A stretch of DNA of 15,084 nucleotides. It comes from Tannerella sp. (GTDB lineage: Bacteria; Bacteroidota; Bacteroidia; Bacteroidales; Tannerellaceae). Made by a program: the position numbers and the translations under genes. Location: positions 1 to 15,084 of the forward strand of contig JAITBC010000353.1 of the NCBI GenBank assembly GCA_031283785.1, given 5' to 3'. Shown here piece after piece: positions 1 to 10,475 of the stretch. The notes under the pieces are model-generated. The model searched no databases and was not told where the DNA came from. It was given only the letters and a program-made list of their open reading frames with translations. Position 1 is the first letter of the stretch; every line of letters begins with the position of its first letter.

Positions 1-1181
<1,181 letters not shown>

Positions 1182-1190
1182 TTAGGGGCA

Positions 1191-1222
1191 CAAATTTACA
1201 CAAAAAATTTCGGCTGTACAAA
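1191..1222 (-). promoter_or_regulatory. Bacteroidetes-type promoter for the ABC-F gene
   Basis: Read on the minus strand, TTTG (1222-1219) is followed by exactly 20 bases and then TAAATTTG (1198-1191). This matches the Bacteroidetes -33 TTTG and -7 TAnnTTTG pattern perfectly. Transcription would begin a few bases further on, leaving a leader of about 20-25 bases before the ATG at 1163. The leader is A/T-rich and has no Shine-Dalgarno sequence, as is normal in this phylum. A short inverted repeat, GTACA-AA-TGTAC (1216-1227), covers the -33 element. Confidence 0.75.
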
Positions 1223-1317
1223 TGTACTGCGGATAAATTTACCCTTACATGCGGAGACGGCCAAAATTTTTTACAAAAAATATAAGCAAAAGAAGTTCTC
1301 GTTTCAATTATTCGTCA

Positions 1318-1325
1318 TATATTTG
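1318..1325 (+). promoter_or_regulatory. Probable -7 element of the efflux-operon promoter
   Basis: TATATTTG at 1318-1325 matches the Bacteroidetes -7 consensus TAnnTTTG exactly. It lies 41 bases before the membrane-fusion gene ATG at 1367. The -33 position about 20 bases upstream reads AGTTC rather than TTTG, so this half is weak. That would fit a low-level or activator-dependent promoter, but this is inference. The A/T-rich leader from about 1330 to 1366 contains no Shine-Dalgarno sequence. The region 1164-1366 holds no other feature I can support. Confidence 0.5.
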
Positions 1326-1366
1326 CAAGTCGTCTTTCATTTATAATTTAAACTAATTAAATACAT

Positions 1367-2440
1367 ATGAATTGGAAAATTTTTGCGGGTTTATTTCTTA
1401 TCACGGGGCTGACCTGTTGCGGACAAAAAAACAGTGAGGACAAAGAAGATTCGGTCGAGACCGTTCTTCCGACAGAAGAAACGGCAGTGCGTACGACGAT
1501 ATTGCATACCGTCGATTTTGAGCACGAATTAGTGAGCAACGGACGTATAAATGCGCAGCAGATTGCCGAGTTACAATTCGCGTCGTTATCGTCGGGAAAT
1601 ATTCCGATTCGTATATTCGTAAAGAACGGCGACCGTGTAGCGGCAGGTGCGAAAATAGCCTTGCTCGATACATTCCAGCTCTCGAACAACTACAGACAAG
1701 CGGAAGATAATCTGCAGAAAGCCTATCTTGAGTTACAGGATGTGCTGATCGGACAAGGTTTTTCGCTCGCCGATACGGTTTCTATTCCTCAGGATATGTT
1801 AAAACTTGCCTATATACGTAGCGGATATAACAACGCCAAAATTCAATATGACCTTGCAAAATATAACCTTGACAACGCTACGCTCCGCACGCCTATATCG
1901 GGTACGGTAGCCGACCTTTTCTCCAAATCGTATTGTGCAATCAACACTTCGGAACCGTTTTGCATCATCATCGGTGAAGGACAGCCGGAAGTTGATTTCA
2001 TCATTCTTGAAAATGAACTTCCGCTGATAAAAACAGGAGATAAAGTAAAAATACAGTCGTATGCTTCGCCCGACGTCGAATCCTCCGGAAGCATCGCAAG
2101 TATAAACCCGAACGTAGACAAAGACGGTACCGTACGCGTGAAAGCATACATACAGCCGAATCCGAAAATATTCAACGGGATGAATGTCCGTATAAGCATA
2201 TTCCGTTCTTTGGGCAAACAGTGGGTAATACCTAAAACGGCAGTTGTCCTGCGTACGGGCAAACAGGTGGTATTCGCATACAAAGACGGAAAAGCGGCAT
2301 GGAATTATGTGACTACCGGGTTCGAAAATGCTACGCATTATACTGTAACCAGCAAGACTCTTCAGGAAGGTGACGAGATAATCTACAGCGGTAATGAACA
2401 TCTGGCCGATGGAACGAACGTCAAACAAATTGAAGATTAA
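1367..2440 (+). CDS. RND efflux periplasmic adaptor (HlyD/AcrA-type membrane-fusion lipoprotein)
   Basis: This is the adaptor that joins an inner-membrane RND pump to an outer-membrane channel. It has 357 residues, near the normal size for the family. The N-terminus is a lipoprotein signal peptide: a hydrophobic run at residues 4-16, then LTCCG, with C18 (or C17) the likely lipidated cysteine, then an acidic low-complexity tether (about 20-40). The first lipoyl half is at about 55-100 (NGDRVAAGAKIALLD). A short helical hairpin (about 105-168) is broken by a non-helical insert around 130-145. The second lipoyl half contains the family signature NATLRTPISGTV (170-181). The beta-barrel (about 205-285) and membrane-proximal domain (to 357) follow. 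It is first in the operon and ends 9 bases before the first permease. The only adaptor in the window, it presumably serves both permeases. Substrate cannot be read from sequence. Confidence 0.93.
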   Translation: MNWKIFAGLFLITGLTCCGQKNSEDKEDSVETVLPTEETAVRTTILHTVDFEHELVSNGRINAQQIAELQFASLSSGNIPIRIFVKNGDRVAAGAKIALLDTFQLSNNYRQAEDNLQKAYLELQDVLIGQGFSLADTVSIPQDMLKLAYIRSGYNNAKIQYDLAKYNLDNATLRTPISGTVADLFSKSYCAINTSEPFCIIIGEGQPEVDFIILENELPLIKTGDKVKIQSYASPDVESSGSIASINPNVDKDGTVRVKAYIQPNPKIFNGMNVRISIFRSLGKQWVIPKTAVVLRTGKQVVFAYKDGKAAWNYVTTGFENATHYTVTSKTLQEGDEIIYSGNEHLADGTNVKQIED

Positions 2441-2449
2441 TGATTTTTT

Positions 2450-5400
2450 ATGGTTAAATTTCTGATACAACGGCCTATTGCCATACTGATGGCTTTCCTT
2501 GCAATGGTTATCATCGGGTTGATCACATATTTCACCCTGCCGGTATCGCTGCTTCCCGATATCCCGATCCCCAACATTACCGTACAGGTGTCCATGCCTA
2601 ACAGTTCGGCGCGCGAACTTGAAAATACCGTGATAACATCCCTGCGCCGCCATTTGATGCAGGTGACCCGGCTACGGGATATAAAAAGCGAGACACGCGA
2701 CGGGAATGCACAGGTGAACCTGCGTTTCGACCACGGCACAAATGTCAACCTGGCTTTTATTGAGGTGAACGAAAAGATCGACGCGGCAATGAATTATATG
2801 CCGCGCGACATGGAACGGCCGCGTGTGATAAAGGCCAGCGCTACGGATATTCCCGTGTTTTACCTGAACCTGACGCTCCGAGACGACGAAAAATACGGTA
2901 CGACCGAAACGGAACATTTCCTTGCAATGAGCGAATTTGCCGAAACGGTAATAAAACGTCGTATCGAACAATTGCCGGAAGTGACGATGGTCGATGCCAC
3001 CGGCGTAGTGTCAAGACAAGTACAGGTCTTGCCCGATATGAACAAGCTGGAAATTGCAGACATCACCCTGTCGGACATTGAGGCAGCTATAAGAAATAAT
3101 AATATAGAACCGGGAAGCATGATTATTCGTGACGGATACTACGAATATAATGTTAAATTCTCATCCCTTCTTCGTACTATCGAAGACATTGAAAATATCT
3201 ACCTTCGCAAGGCGGACCGTATTTACCGGATAAAAGATCTCTGTTCGGTGCGGATCGTCCCCGAAGAAGAACGCGGCTTTTCGATGGTGAACGGCAAACG
3301 TGCCGTGACATTGGCTATCATCAAACAGTCCGCCGAAAATATGGATAACTTGAAAAACGCACTCAACGCCACTATCTCATATTTCCGCTCACTTTATCCC
3401 GATATTGAATTTACGGTAAACCGGAATCAGACGGAATTGCTCGATTATACCATATCAAACCTCAAACAAAATTTCCTGATAGGTTTTATACTCATCTGCA
3501 TCGTAGCATTTATCTTTCTCGGCGATGCAAAATCGCCCGCCGTTATAGGTCTCTGCATGATCGTATCGCTTATCATGTGTTTTCAGTTTTTTTATTTCTT
3601 CAATAAATCGCTAAACATCATATCGTTGTCGGGACTTATACTCGCACTTGGCATGATGATTGACAATGCGATTATCATCACGGAAAATATAAGCCAATAC
3701 CGCGAACGAGGACTGTCACTCGAAGATGCCTGCGTTAAAGGAACGATCGAAGTGATAACTCCCATGTTAAGTTCTACGCTGACAACAATTGCGGTCTTTT
3801 TCCCCCTTATCTTCCTGAGCGGCATCGCAGGAGCTATCTTTGTTGACGAAGCCTTTTCCGTATCGGTTGGCCTGCTCGTCTCTTATTTCACGGGAATCAT
3901 GCTGTTACCGGTATTATATAAACTTGTCTATGCGAAAAACTTCACCCGGCGCGATTTCGGCAAACACATTCATAAATATCAGGAACGCGGCAATAAAGCG
4001 CTTTATAATTGGTACGACCGCCTGATCGATTTCACTTTTACCCATAAAACGTTAAATGCGATCCTCATCTTGGCGGTTTTCCCGTTTTGCATAATAATGT
4101 TTAATATAATTCCAAAAAGCGGCATGCCCGCCGTCGATCAGGTAGAGTTGCTGACACACATAGATTGGGGCGAGAACATTCACCTCGATGAAAATCGCGC
4201 CCGCATAAATGCTATCTGCCACGGTATTGATTCGCTGACACCGGAACATTCCGCTTACATCGGCAGGCAACAGTTTATTTTAGATAACGAACGCAAGATG
4301 CCGGCGTCCGAAAGCGAACTGTATATCAAAGCGGAAAATGCCCGAATGGCGGAACGGGCGCAGGAGAAAATCTACTCCCTGATAAAAAACAACTACCCAC
4401 AGGCGACAATATCATTTGCCCCACCGGAAACGGTTTTTGAAAAGATTTTCGTAACCGGGGAATCCGACCTCATCGCCGAACTTTATCATAATAACCGGCA
4501 ACATACACCCGATGCAGACGAAATCCGCAAAATGGAAAAACAGCTCGAAGAACTGTCGGGCGAACACTCCGAAGGGGTCACCTTCGAGAAAGAAATGAGC
4601 ATCCATGTCGACCGGGAAAAATTGCTGCTGTACGATGTATCCTATTCCGTCGTCGAACAGATTCTTAAAACTGCGTTCCGTGATAATCAGATCGCAACGC
4701 TTCGTTCCTACCAGCAATACCTGCCGATAACAATCACAGGTGAAGAACAGACGATAAGCGATATTATACACAAAACGCTCGTTCGCACTAATGCATCCAA
4801 TGTTTCGGGAGAAACAAAACAACAACTTCCTTTAAGTTATTTTGTCACGGTTATTCCTACGGAAGGCCTCAAAACAATTGTGGCCGGCAAAAACGGAGAA
4901 TATATTCCGGTAGCCTACCGGCAGGTGCAAAATCCGGAAGAGTTGATGTATAAAACCAAAGAAGAAATCAGCGACATGAAATCGTGGGATGTCGCTTTCT
5001 CGGGAAGCTATTTTTCAAACAAGAAGATGATCAACGAGCTTATCATCGTTTTGATTATTTCTATTTTGCTGATGTACTTCATTCTTGCCGCCCAATTCGA
5101 AAGTTTTCTCCAGCCGCTTATCGTATTGGTTGAGATTCCGATTGATGTGACGGTCGCACTCGTTTGCCTCATGATTTTCGGGCATACGCTCAATCTGATG
5201 AGCGCGATTGGTATCGTTGTGACATGCGGTATCATCATCAACGACTCGATTCTTAAGATAGACATGATAAACGAACTGCGAAAAAAAGGCATGCCGCTTA
5301 TGGAAGCCATACACACCGCCGGACATCGCCGCCTGAGAGCCATCATCATGACCTCGCTCACGACCGTAGCTGCTATCGTACCAATGATGTTTGCAAGCGA

Positions 5401-5551
5401 CTTAGGGTCGGAAATACAGAAACCGCTTGCGGTTGCCATGATATCGTCCATGATCGTCGGTACGCTTGTCAGCCTTTACATCATACCGCTCGTTTACTGG
5501 AGGATATATAAAAACAAACACACCGTTTACTCGGCGGAATCGGATAGCTGA
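2450..5551 (+). CDS. RND efflux permease 1 (AcrB/HAE superfamily)
   Basis: This is a 1033-residue inner-membrane proton-driven exporter with the standard 12-helix RND plan. TM1 is at about 9-29. A large periplasmic porter/docking loop follows (about 30-340), then TM2-TM7 from residue 342. The second periplasmic loop runs to about 860, and TM8-TM12 follow. The TM4 motif GMMIDNAIIITEN places D405 and N406 where AcrB has D407 and D408. In TM10, GIIINDSIL puts N931 where AcrB has K940. In TM11, RRLRAIIMTS keeps R961 and T968 in the relay positions. Loss of the second Asp and of the Lys is, from memory, common in RND branches outside the AcrB type, so activity is expected. The ATG at 2450 lies 9 bases after the adaptor stop and gives a normal cytoplasmic N-terminus. 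The outer-membrane factor begins 7 bases after its stop. Drug, metal or envelope-lipid export are all possible; I cannot choose. Confidence 0.94.
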   Translation: MVKFLIQRPIAILMAFLAMVIIGLITYFTLPVSLLPDIPIPNITVQVSMPNSSARELENTVITSLRRHLMQVTRLRDIKSETRDGNAQVNLRFDHGTNVNLAFIEVNEKIDAAMNYMPRDMERPRVIKASATDIPVFYLNLTLRDDEKYGTTETEHFLAMSEFAETVIKRRIEQLPEVTMVDATGVVSRQVQVLPDMNKLEIADITLSDIEAAIRNNNIEPGSMIIRDGYYEYNVKFSSLLRTIEDIENIYLRKADRIYRIKDLCSVRIVPEEERGFSMVNGKRAVTLAIIKQSAENMDNLKNALNATISYFRSLYPDIEFTVNRNQTELLDYTISNLKQNFLIGFILICIVAFIFLGDAKSPAVIGLCMIVSLIMCFQFFYFFNKSLNIISLSGLILALGMMIDNAIIITENISQYRERGLSLEDACVKGTIEVITPMLSSTLTTIAVFFPLIFLSGIAGAIFVDEAFSVSVGLLVSYFTGIMLLPVLYKLVYAKNFTRRDFGKHIHKYQERGNKALYNWYDRLIDFTFTHKTLNAILILAVFPFCIIMFNIIPKSGMPAVDQVELLTHIDWGENIHLDENRARINAICHGIDSLTPEHSAYIGRQQFILDNERKMPASESELYIKAENARMAERAQEKIYSLIKNNYPQATISFAPPETVFEKIFVTGESDLIAELYHNNRQHTPDADEIRKMEKQLEELSGEHSEGVTFEKEMSIHVDREKLLLYDVSYSVVEQILKTAFRDNQIATLRSYQQYLPITITGEEQTISDIIHKTLVRTNASNVSGETKQQLPLSYFVTVIPTEGLKTIVAGKNGEYIPVAYRQVQNPEELMYKTKEEISDMKSWDVAFSGSYFSNKKMINELIIVLIISILLMYFILAAQFESFLQPLIVLVEIPIDVTVALVCLMIFGHTLNLMSAIGIVVTCGIIINDSILKIDMINELRKKGMPLMEAIHTAGHRRLRAIIMTSLTTVAAIVPMMFASDLGSEIQKPLAVAMISSMIVGTLVSLYIIPLVYWRIYKNKHTVYSAESDS

Positions 5552-5558
5552 AAACATT

Positions 5559-7208
5559 ATGAACAAACAGGATAAAGTCATGGGAAATCGTTTTTTTATA
5601 TTACTTTTCTTCATCTTGCCGGGATTGGGAAACCTGTCCCTGCAAGCGCAAGAGCCCGGTCCGACGAATCGTCAGCCGGAAGACAAACCATCAAAACCTA
5701 TTGTGTATGCACAACAAGCCGGAACGACGGGGAATTATCCGTCCGGAAACGGTATCGAATCATTACGAATGCAGACTTCGCCCATTACCCTTACGCTTGA
5801 AAATACGATCATACTGGCCGGCGACAGTTCGCTCGAAGCCTTCCGATCGAAAAACATCTACATGTCAAGTTATTGGGAATACCGCGCCTTTAAAGCCGCC
5901 CGATTGCCAAGCCTGACGCTGAACCTGACGCCCGGACAATATAACCGTACGATTATCAAACGCTACGATTCGGAATCTAACGTCGATATATACCGCCCGC
6001 AACAGGCTTTCGAAGCTTACGGCGGACTGTCGGTCATACAAAATTTCGACCTGCTGGGCGGCACATTTTTCCTGAATACAAACATTGATTACCTGCGAAA
6101 TTTCGGCGATAACACCTACACGCAATACTCCTCCGTCCCCATACGCATCGGTTATCAGCAGAACCTTATCGGATACAACGTGTTCAAATGGGAAAAGAAA
6201 ATAGAGCCGTTGAAATATGAAAAAGCAAAAAAACAACTCATCTATGATCTTGAGAATACGGCCGGACTGGCGGCTTCCTATTTTTTTAATCTGGCGATGG
6301 CACAGGCAGAATATGACCTTGCCGTAGAAAATATACACAATACGGATACACTTTATTTTATCGGCGAAGAACGTTATAAGATTGCTGCAATCAGCCGGTC
6401 GGATCTGCTGACGCTAAAGCTCGACCGCATAAATGCGGTGAACTCATTCAAGAATGCCGATATTGCCCTGAAACGAGCCATGTTTGCCTTGACGTCGTTC
6501 CTGAATATGGATAAAAACACACCGATACGCCTGCAGTTGCCAAGTTACCCCAAATCGATGGAGATACCCGCTGAAAAAGCGCTGGAGGAAGCCCGTAATA
6601 ACAATCCCGACCTGCTCGGATATAAACAGCATATCCTTGAAACGCAGCAGGAAGTCGACAGAACCCGGAAAGAAACCATGTTCAACGCTTCGATATCGGC
6701 AAGCGTCGGCTTTAATCAGGTTGCAGCCTCCCTGTCAGGAGTGTACCGCGACCCGCTACGTCAGGATATCATATCGTTGAACTTATCTATCCCGCTGATT
6801 GACTGGGGCGTACGTCGCGGAAGATATAATATGGCAAGGAACAGCCTTAACGTGACGGAGATCACGGCACGACAGGGTGAAATGAAAATCGAAGAAGATG
6901 TAATTATGACGGTCGGTGATTTCAACATACAAAAAGACCTGATAACCTCAGCGGAAGAAGCGCTCATCATTGCCGACGATGCCTATGCCAGGACACGCCA
7001 GCGTTTTATGATCGGCAAAGCGGATATCAGCACGCTCACGCTTTCGCGAGAAAGACAACAGAAAGCAAGACGCAACTATATATCCGCCCTCGAAAACTAT
7101 TGGGTTAGCTATTACAAAATCCGTAAACTGACCCTGTATGACTTCGAATATAAGATGCCACTCTCAACGACTGTGGAATTTAAACTAAAAACGACAGGCA
7201 AAAGATAA
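5559..7208 (+). CDS. TolC-family outer-membrane efflux channel
   Basis: This is the outer-membrane and periplasmic-tunnel component of the tripartite pump. From ATG 5559 it has 549 residues; a second in-frame ATG at 5580 gives 542. The reading frame is open further upstream inside the permease gene, but only these starts lie after the permease stop and just before a signal peptide. The peptide has a hydrophobic core at about residues 12-26 and a likely cleavage site after LQA (residue 30, counted from 5559). There is no lipobox cysteine, unlike OprM-type proteins. A polar Pro/Gly-rich stretch follows (about 31-75). Then come two OEP-like repeats, each with a strand-rich outer-membrane segment and long amphipathic helices (for example about 225-290, and after about 365). 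The second strand-rich segment contains SIPLIDWGVRRGR, typical of the family. It sits between the two permease genes, so one channel probably serves both. Confidence 0.92.
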   Translation: MNKQDKVMGNRFFILLFFILPGLGNLSLQAQEPGPTNRQPEDKPSKPIVYAQQAGTTGNYPSGNGIESLRMQTSPITLTLENTIILAGDSSLEAFRSKNIYMSSYWEYRAFKAARLPSLTLNLTPGQYNRTIIKRYDSESNVDIYRPQQAFEAYGGLSVIQNFDLLGGTFFLNTNIDYLRNFGDNTYTQYSSVPIRIGYQQNLIGYNVFKWEKKIEPLKYEKAKKQLIYDLENTAGLAASYFFNLAMAQAEYDLAVENIHNTDTLYFIGEERYKIAAISRSDLLTLKLDRINAVNSFKNADIALKRAMFALTSFLNMDKNTPIRLQLPSYPKSMEIPAEKALEEARNNNPDLLGYKQHILETQQEVDRTRKETMFNASISASVGFNQVAASLSGVYRDPLRQDIISLNLSIPLIDWGVRRGRYNMARNSLNVTEITARQGEMKIEEDVIMTVGDFNIQKDLITSAEEALIIADDAYARTRQRFMIGKADISTLTLSRERQQKARRNYISALENYWVSYYKIRKLTLYDFEYKMPLSTTVEFKLKTTGKR

Positions 7209-7242
7209 AAACATTTTAATTCTCAATTAATCCGATGATCCA

Positions 7243-10200
7243 TTGAAAAAAACTTCCCTCATATCATCATTTACCGTAATAGTCGCATTTGTGGCTGTTT
7301 CACTAATCGGATTGGCAGTGATACCGTCACTGACGGTCAAATTGTCGCCTTCGCGCACATTGCCCAGCATGACGGTCCGGTTCAATATGAGCGGCAGTTC
7401 CGCCCGTATTGTCGAGATGGAAGTGACCTCCAAACTCGAAGCCATGCTCGCACGCATCAACGGGATAAAAAACATAAAATCGACATCCGGCAACAATTAC
7501 GGAAGTATCACACTGGAACTTGATAAACATGCTTCGATGGATATCGTCCGGTTCGAAGCATCCACCATCGTACGCCAAACGTGGCCGAACTTTCCTACTT
7601 CAGTATCTTATCCTACCATATACGTGAATCTTCCGGATGAAAATTCGTCTCGCCCGTTCATATCGTACAACATAGATGCAATGGTTCCGCCGATTATCAT
7701 ACAACAATACGCCGAAGAACGCATCAAACCGGCGCTGGCGCAGATCCCCGACATATACAAAATAGACATATCCGGCGCCACGCCGATGGAATGGTTGCTC
7801 GAATACGATATCAATCAACTGGATGCCCTCGGCATTACCGTCTCCGATATTCGGAGTGCAATCGAATCGTACAACCGGAAAGAATCGCTGGGGATGATAC
7901 TGACCGAAAATGATGACGCCGGAAAAAGATATATGCGCCTCTCGCTTTTGACGGACAAAGGAACGGAACGTGACGGCTTTCATGCCGAAGACATCTATCT
8001 GTCGGATAAAGACGGCCATATGATATGCCTTGACAAACTCGTCGCAGTCGCCTACCGCGAAGAACCTCCGACCGGTTATTACCGTATAAACGGGCTTAAT
8101 TCCATTTACATAACGCTCACCGCAACCGAAAATACCAATCAACTGCGGCTCAGCGAAGCGGTAAAAGACAAAATAGCAGAGATAAAACAAACGTTGCCGA
8201 AAGGTTATGAACTGCATATCAACTACGATGCAACCGAATATATCCGTAAGGAACTTAATAAAATTTATATACGTACGTTACTCACGATCGTTATTCTCCT
8301 GCTGTTCGTGTTTTTAACAACGTTCAACGCCCGTTACCTGCTGCTTATCATACTCAGCCTGTTTTTTAACATCTCAATCGCTTTTATTGTATACTATACT
8401 GCAGGATTAGAGATACAAATGTATTCCTTAGCGGGCATCACCATTTCGTTAAGCCTCATCATCGATAATACGATTATCATGGCCGACCATTACCTGCGCA
8501 ACCGCGACCGGAAAGTATTCCTTTCCATTCTCGCTGCGACACTTACAACCGTAGGAGCGCTTGCCATGATCTTCTTCCTGAACGAAAAAATACGGCTGAA
8601 CCTGCAGGATTTTGCCGCCGTGGTGATGATTAACCTGATGGTTTCGCTGGCCGTCTCGCTACTGCTGGTTCCCGCCGTTATCGAAAATATGAAAATAAAA
8701 CGGAGACAAATACGGTTAAATCTAATACGCCGGCATTTTTCTCCAAAGAAAATCATCATTTATTTCAACCGTTTCTATTTCCTGATGATCCGGTTACTGC
8801 AACGGTTTCGCCCCGTCACATTCATATTATTAATACTGGCTTTCGGCCTTCCCGTTTTCATGATTCCCGAAAAAACGGAAGGGAACAGCGAATTTGCCCA
8901 ACATTATAACAAGATTGTAACGTCGCAGGTTTTCAAAGAAAAAATACGCCCTGTCATGGAAAAGTCGCTGGGAGGCACACTTCGTCTCTTCGTACAGAAA
9001 GTTTTCACCGGCAGTTATTTCTCCCGCAACAACGAGAGAATACTGACCATCTCCGCCACGATGCCGAACGGCACGACAATCCGGCAGATGAACCGGCTCA
9101 TACAGCAAATGGAAAGTTATTTGAGTAATTTTAAAGAGATACGTCAGTTTCGGACAAGTATCAACAATCCGCGTCAAGCAAACATACAGGTGGTGTTTAC
9201 CGAAGATGCTGAAAAATCAGCATTCCCGTATCAGCTTAAAAGCAATATCATATCGAAGGCATTGCAGTTAGGCGGAGGCAGCTGGGGAGTATACGGACTT
9301 GAAGATCAGGGATTCAGCAATGATGTACGGGAAATGGCCGGTAGCATGCGGGTGAAACTTTCCGGTTACAATTACGACGATTTATATGTGCATGCCGATA
9401 CCTTGTGCGAACGCCTCCTGAATAGAACCCGACGCATCAAGGAAGTATTCATCAACTCTCAGTTTTCGTGGTACAAAGACGACTATCAGGAATATACATT
9501 CAACCTCGACCGCGAACGCATGGCAACCGAAAACATACACCCCTATGAATTGTACGCATCCGTAAGTCCTGTATTCGGACGTGATATCAATTGCGGATAC
9601 ATAACCGGGAAGGAACAGGTCGAAAATATAAAGATGTCTTCGGTGCAAAGCCGTCTTTACGACTTATGGAGCCTCGCCAATATGAACCGCACGATGAACG
9701 GCAAATACTACAAAACCGGCGAACTTGCCACCATCGAAAAAGCACAGACGCCACAAAACATCGTCAAAGAGAATCAGCAATATGTGCTCTGTCTGCAGTA
9801 TGAATACATCGGCTCGGCACAGCAGGGAAATAAAATCCTCAAAGACGAACTGGAGATGTTTAACGCCTCGATGCCCGTCGGATATTCGGCCGAAAGCGAT
9901 AACTCCTACTATTGGTGGAGCAAAAGCGATAATAAGCAATACCTGTTCCTCGGCGTCATCATCCTGATCATCTTTTTCATGACATCCATCCTGTTCAATT
10001 CACTCAAGCAACCGCTTGCCATCATTTTTGTAATACCCGTGTCGTACATAGGGGTATTCCTGACTTTTTACATCTTCAAGTTGAATTTTGATCAGGGAGG
10101 ATTTGCTTCATTCGTACTGTTATGCGGCATTACCGTGAACGCAAGTATATATCTCGTAAATGAATATAACCGTATACTCGCGCGTAAACCCCGCATGAAT

Positions 10201-10455
10201 CATATAAAAGCTTACATAAAATCATGGAATATTAAAATTGTCCCCATCTTTCTGACAATCATATCTACGATACTCGGATTCATTCCTTTCATGGTAGGGC
10301 TGGATAAGGAAAGTTTCTGGTTTCCGCTTGCTGCCGGCACAATCGGAGGACTTATAACTTCTTTTATCGGTATTTTTATTTACCTGCCTCTCTTCCTTAT
10401 CAAAAGAAAGAAGATCAACCGGAAAAAGTCAAAAAAACACCAATATTCGGCATGA
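7243..10455 (+). CDS. RND efflux permease 2, divergent partner (TTG start)
   Basis: This is a second, strongly divergent RND permease of 1070 residues with the full two-repeat plan. TM1 is at about 6-26, a periplasmic loop follows to about 340, and TM2 begins near 345. A second loop runs to about 898; TM8 begins near 900 and TM12 is followed by a Lys-rich tail. TM4 has IIDNTIIMAD (D408, N409). TM10 has GITVNASIYLVNEYN (N966). In TM11 the relay arginine is replaced by K998, while T1005 is kept. The start is unusual: a TAA lies in frame at 7228-7230 and no ATG lies between it and TM1, so TTG 7243-7245 is the only plausible start. It restores the expected N-terminus (M)KKTSLISSFTV. An out-of-frame ATG-ATC-CAT-TGA (7235-7246) overlaps this TTG. 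The gene lies 34 bases after the channel gene in the same operon. It probably forms a mixed trimer with permease 1, as MdtB does with MdtC, but it could be an alternative pump. Confidence 0.9.
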   Translation: MKKTSLISSFTVIVAFVAVSLIGLAVIPSLTVKLSPSRTLPSMTVRFNMSGSSARIVEMEVTSKLEAMLARINGIKNIKSTSGNNYGSITLELDKHASMDIVRFEASTIVRQTWPNFPTSVSYPTIYVNLPDENSSRPFISYNIDAMVPPIIIQQYAEERIKPALAQIPDIYKIDISGATPMEWLLEYDINQLDALGITVSDIRSAIESYNRKESLGMILTENDDAGKRYMRLSLLTDKGTERDGFHAEDIYLSDKDGHMICLDKLVAVAYREEPPTGYYRINGLNSIYITLTATENTNQLRLSEAVKDKIAEIKQTLPKGYELHINYDATEYIRKELNKIYIRTLLTIVILLLFVFLTTFNARYLLLIILSLFFNISIAFIVYYTAGLEIQMYSLAGITISLSLIIDNTIIMADHYLRNRDRKVFLSILAATLTTVGALAMIFFLNEKIRLNLQDFAAVVMINLMVSLAVSLLLVPAVIENMKIKRRQIRLNLIRRHFSPKKIIIYFNRFYFLMIRLLQRFRPVTFILLILAFGLPVFMIPEKTEGNSEFAQHYNKIVTSQVFKEKIRPVMEKSLGGTLRLFVQKVFTGSYFSRNNERILTISATMPNGTTIRQMNRLIQQMESYLSNFKEIRQFRTSINNPRQANIQVVFTEDAEKSAFPYQLKSNIISKALQLGGGSWGVYGLEDQGFSNDVREMAGSMRVKLSGYNYDDLYVHADTLCERLLNRTRRIKEVFINSQFSWYKDDYQEYTFNLDRERMATENIHPYELYASVSPVFGRDINCGYITGKEQVENIKMSSVQSRLYDLWSLANMNRTMNGKYYKTGELATIEKAQTPQNIVKENQQYVLCLQYEYIGSAQQGNKILKDELEMFNASMPVGYSAESDNSYYWWSKSDNKQYLFLGVIILIIFFMTSILFNSLKQPLAIIFVIPVSYIGVFLTFYIFKLNFDQGGFASFVLLCGITVNASIYLVNEYNRILARKPRMNHIKAYIKSWNIKIVPIFLTIISTILGFIPFMVGLDKESFWFPLAAGTIGGLITSFIGIFIYLPLFLIKRKKINRKKSKKHQYSA

Positions 10456-10475
10456 GATTTCTTTAAATTTGCGAG

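Noticed and set aside
1799..2653. A 284-codon open frame on the minus strand
   Set aside because: It lies antisense across the adaptor and the start of permease 1, both of which have strong domain signatures. The antisense product looks like no protein family.
10464..10471. TAAATTTG, a -7-like motif five bases before the nuclease ATG
   Set aside because: The -33 position 20 bases upstream reads CCAA, and transcription would start at or inside the start codon. In A/T-rich DNA this octamer is likely by chance; read-through from the efflux operon is simpler.
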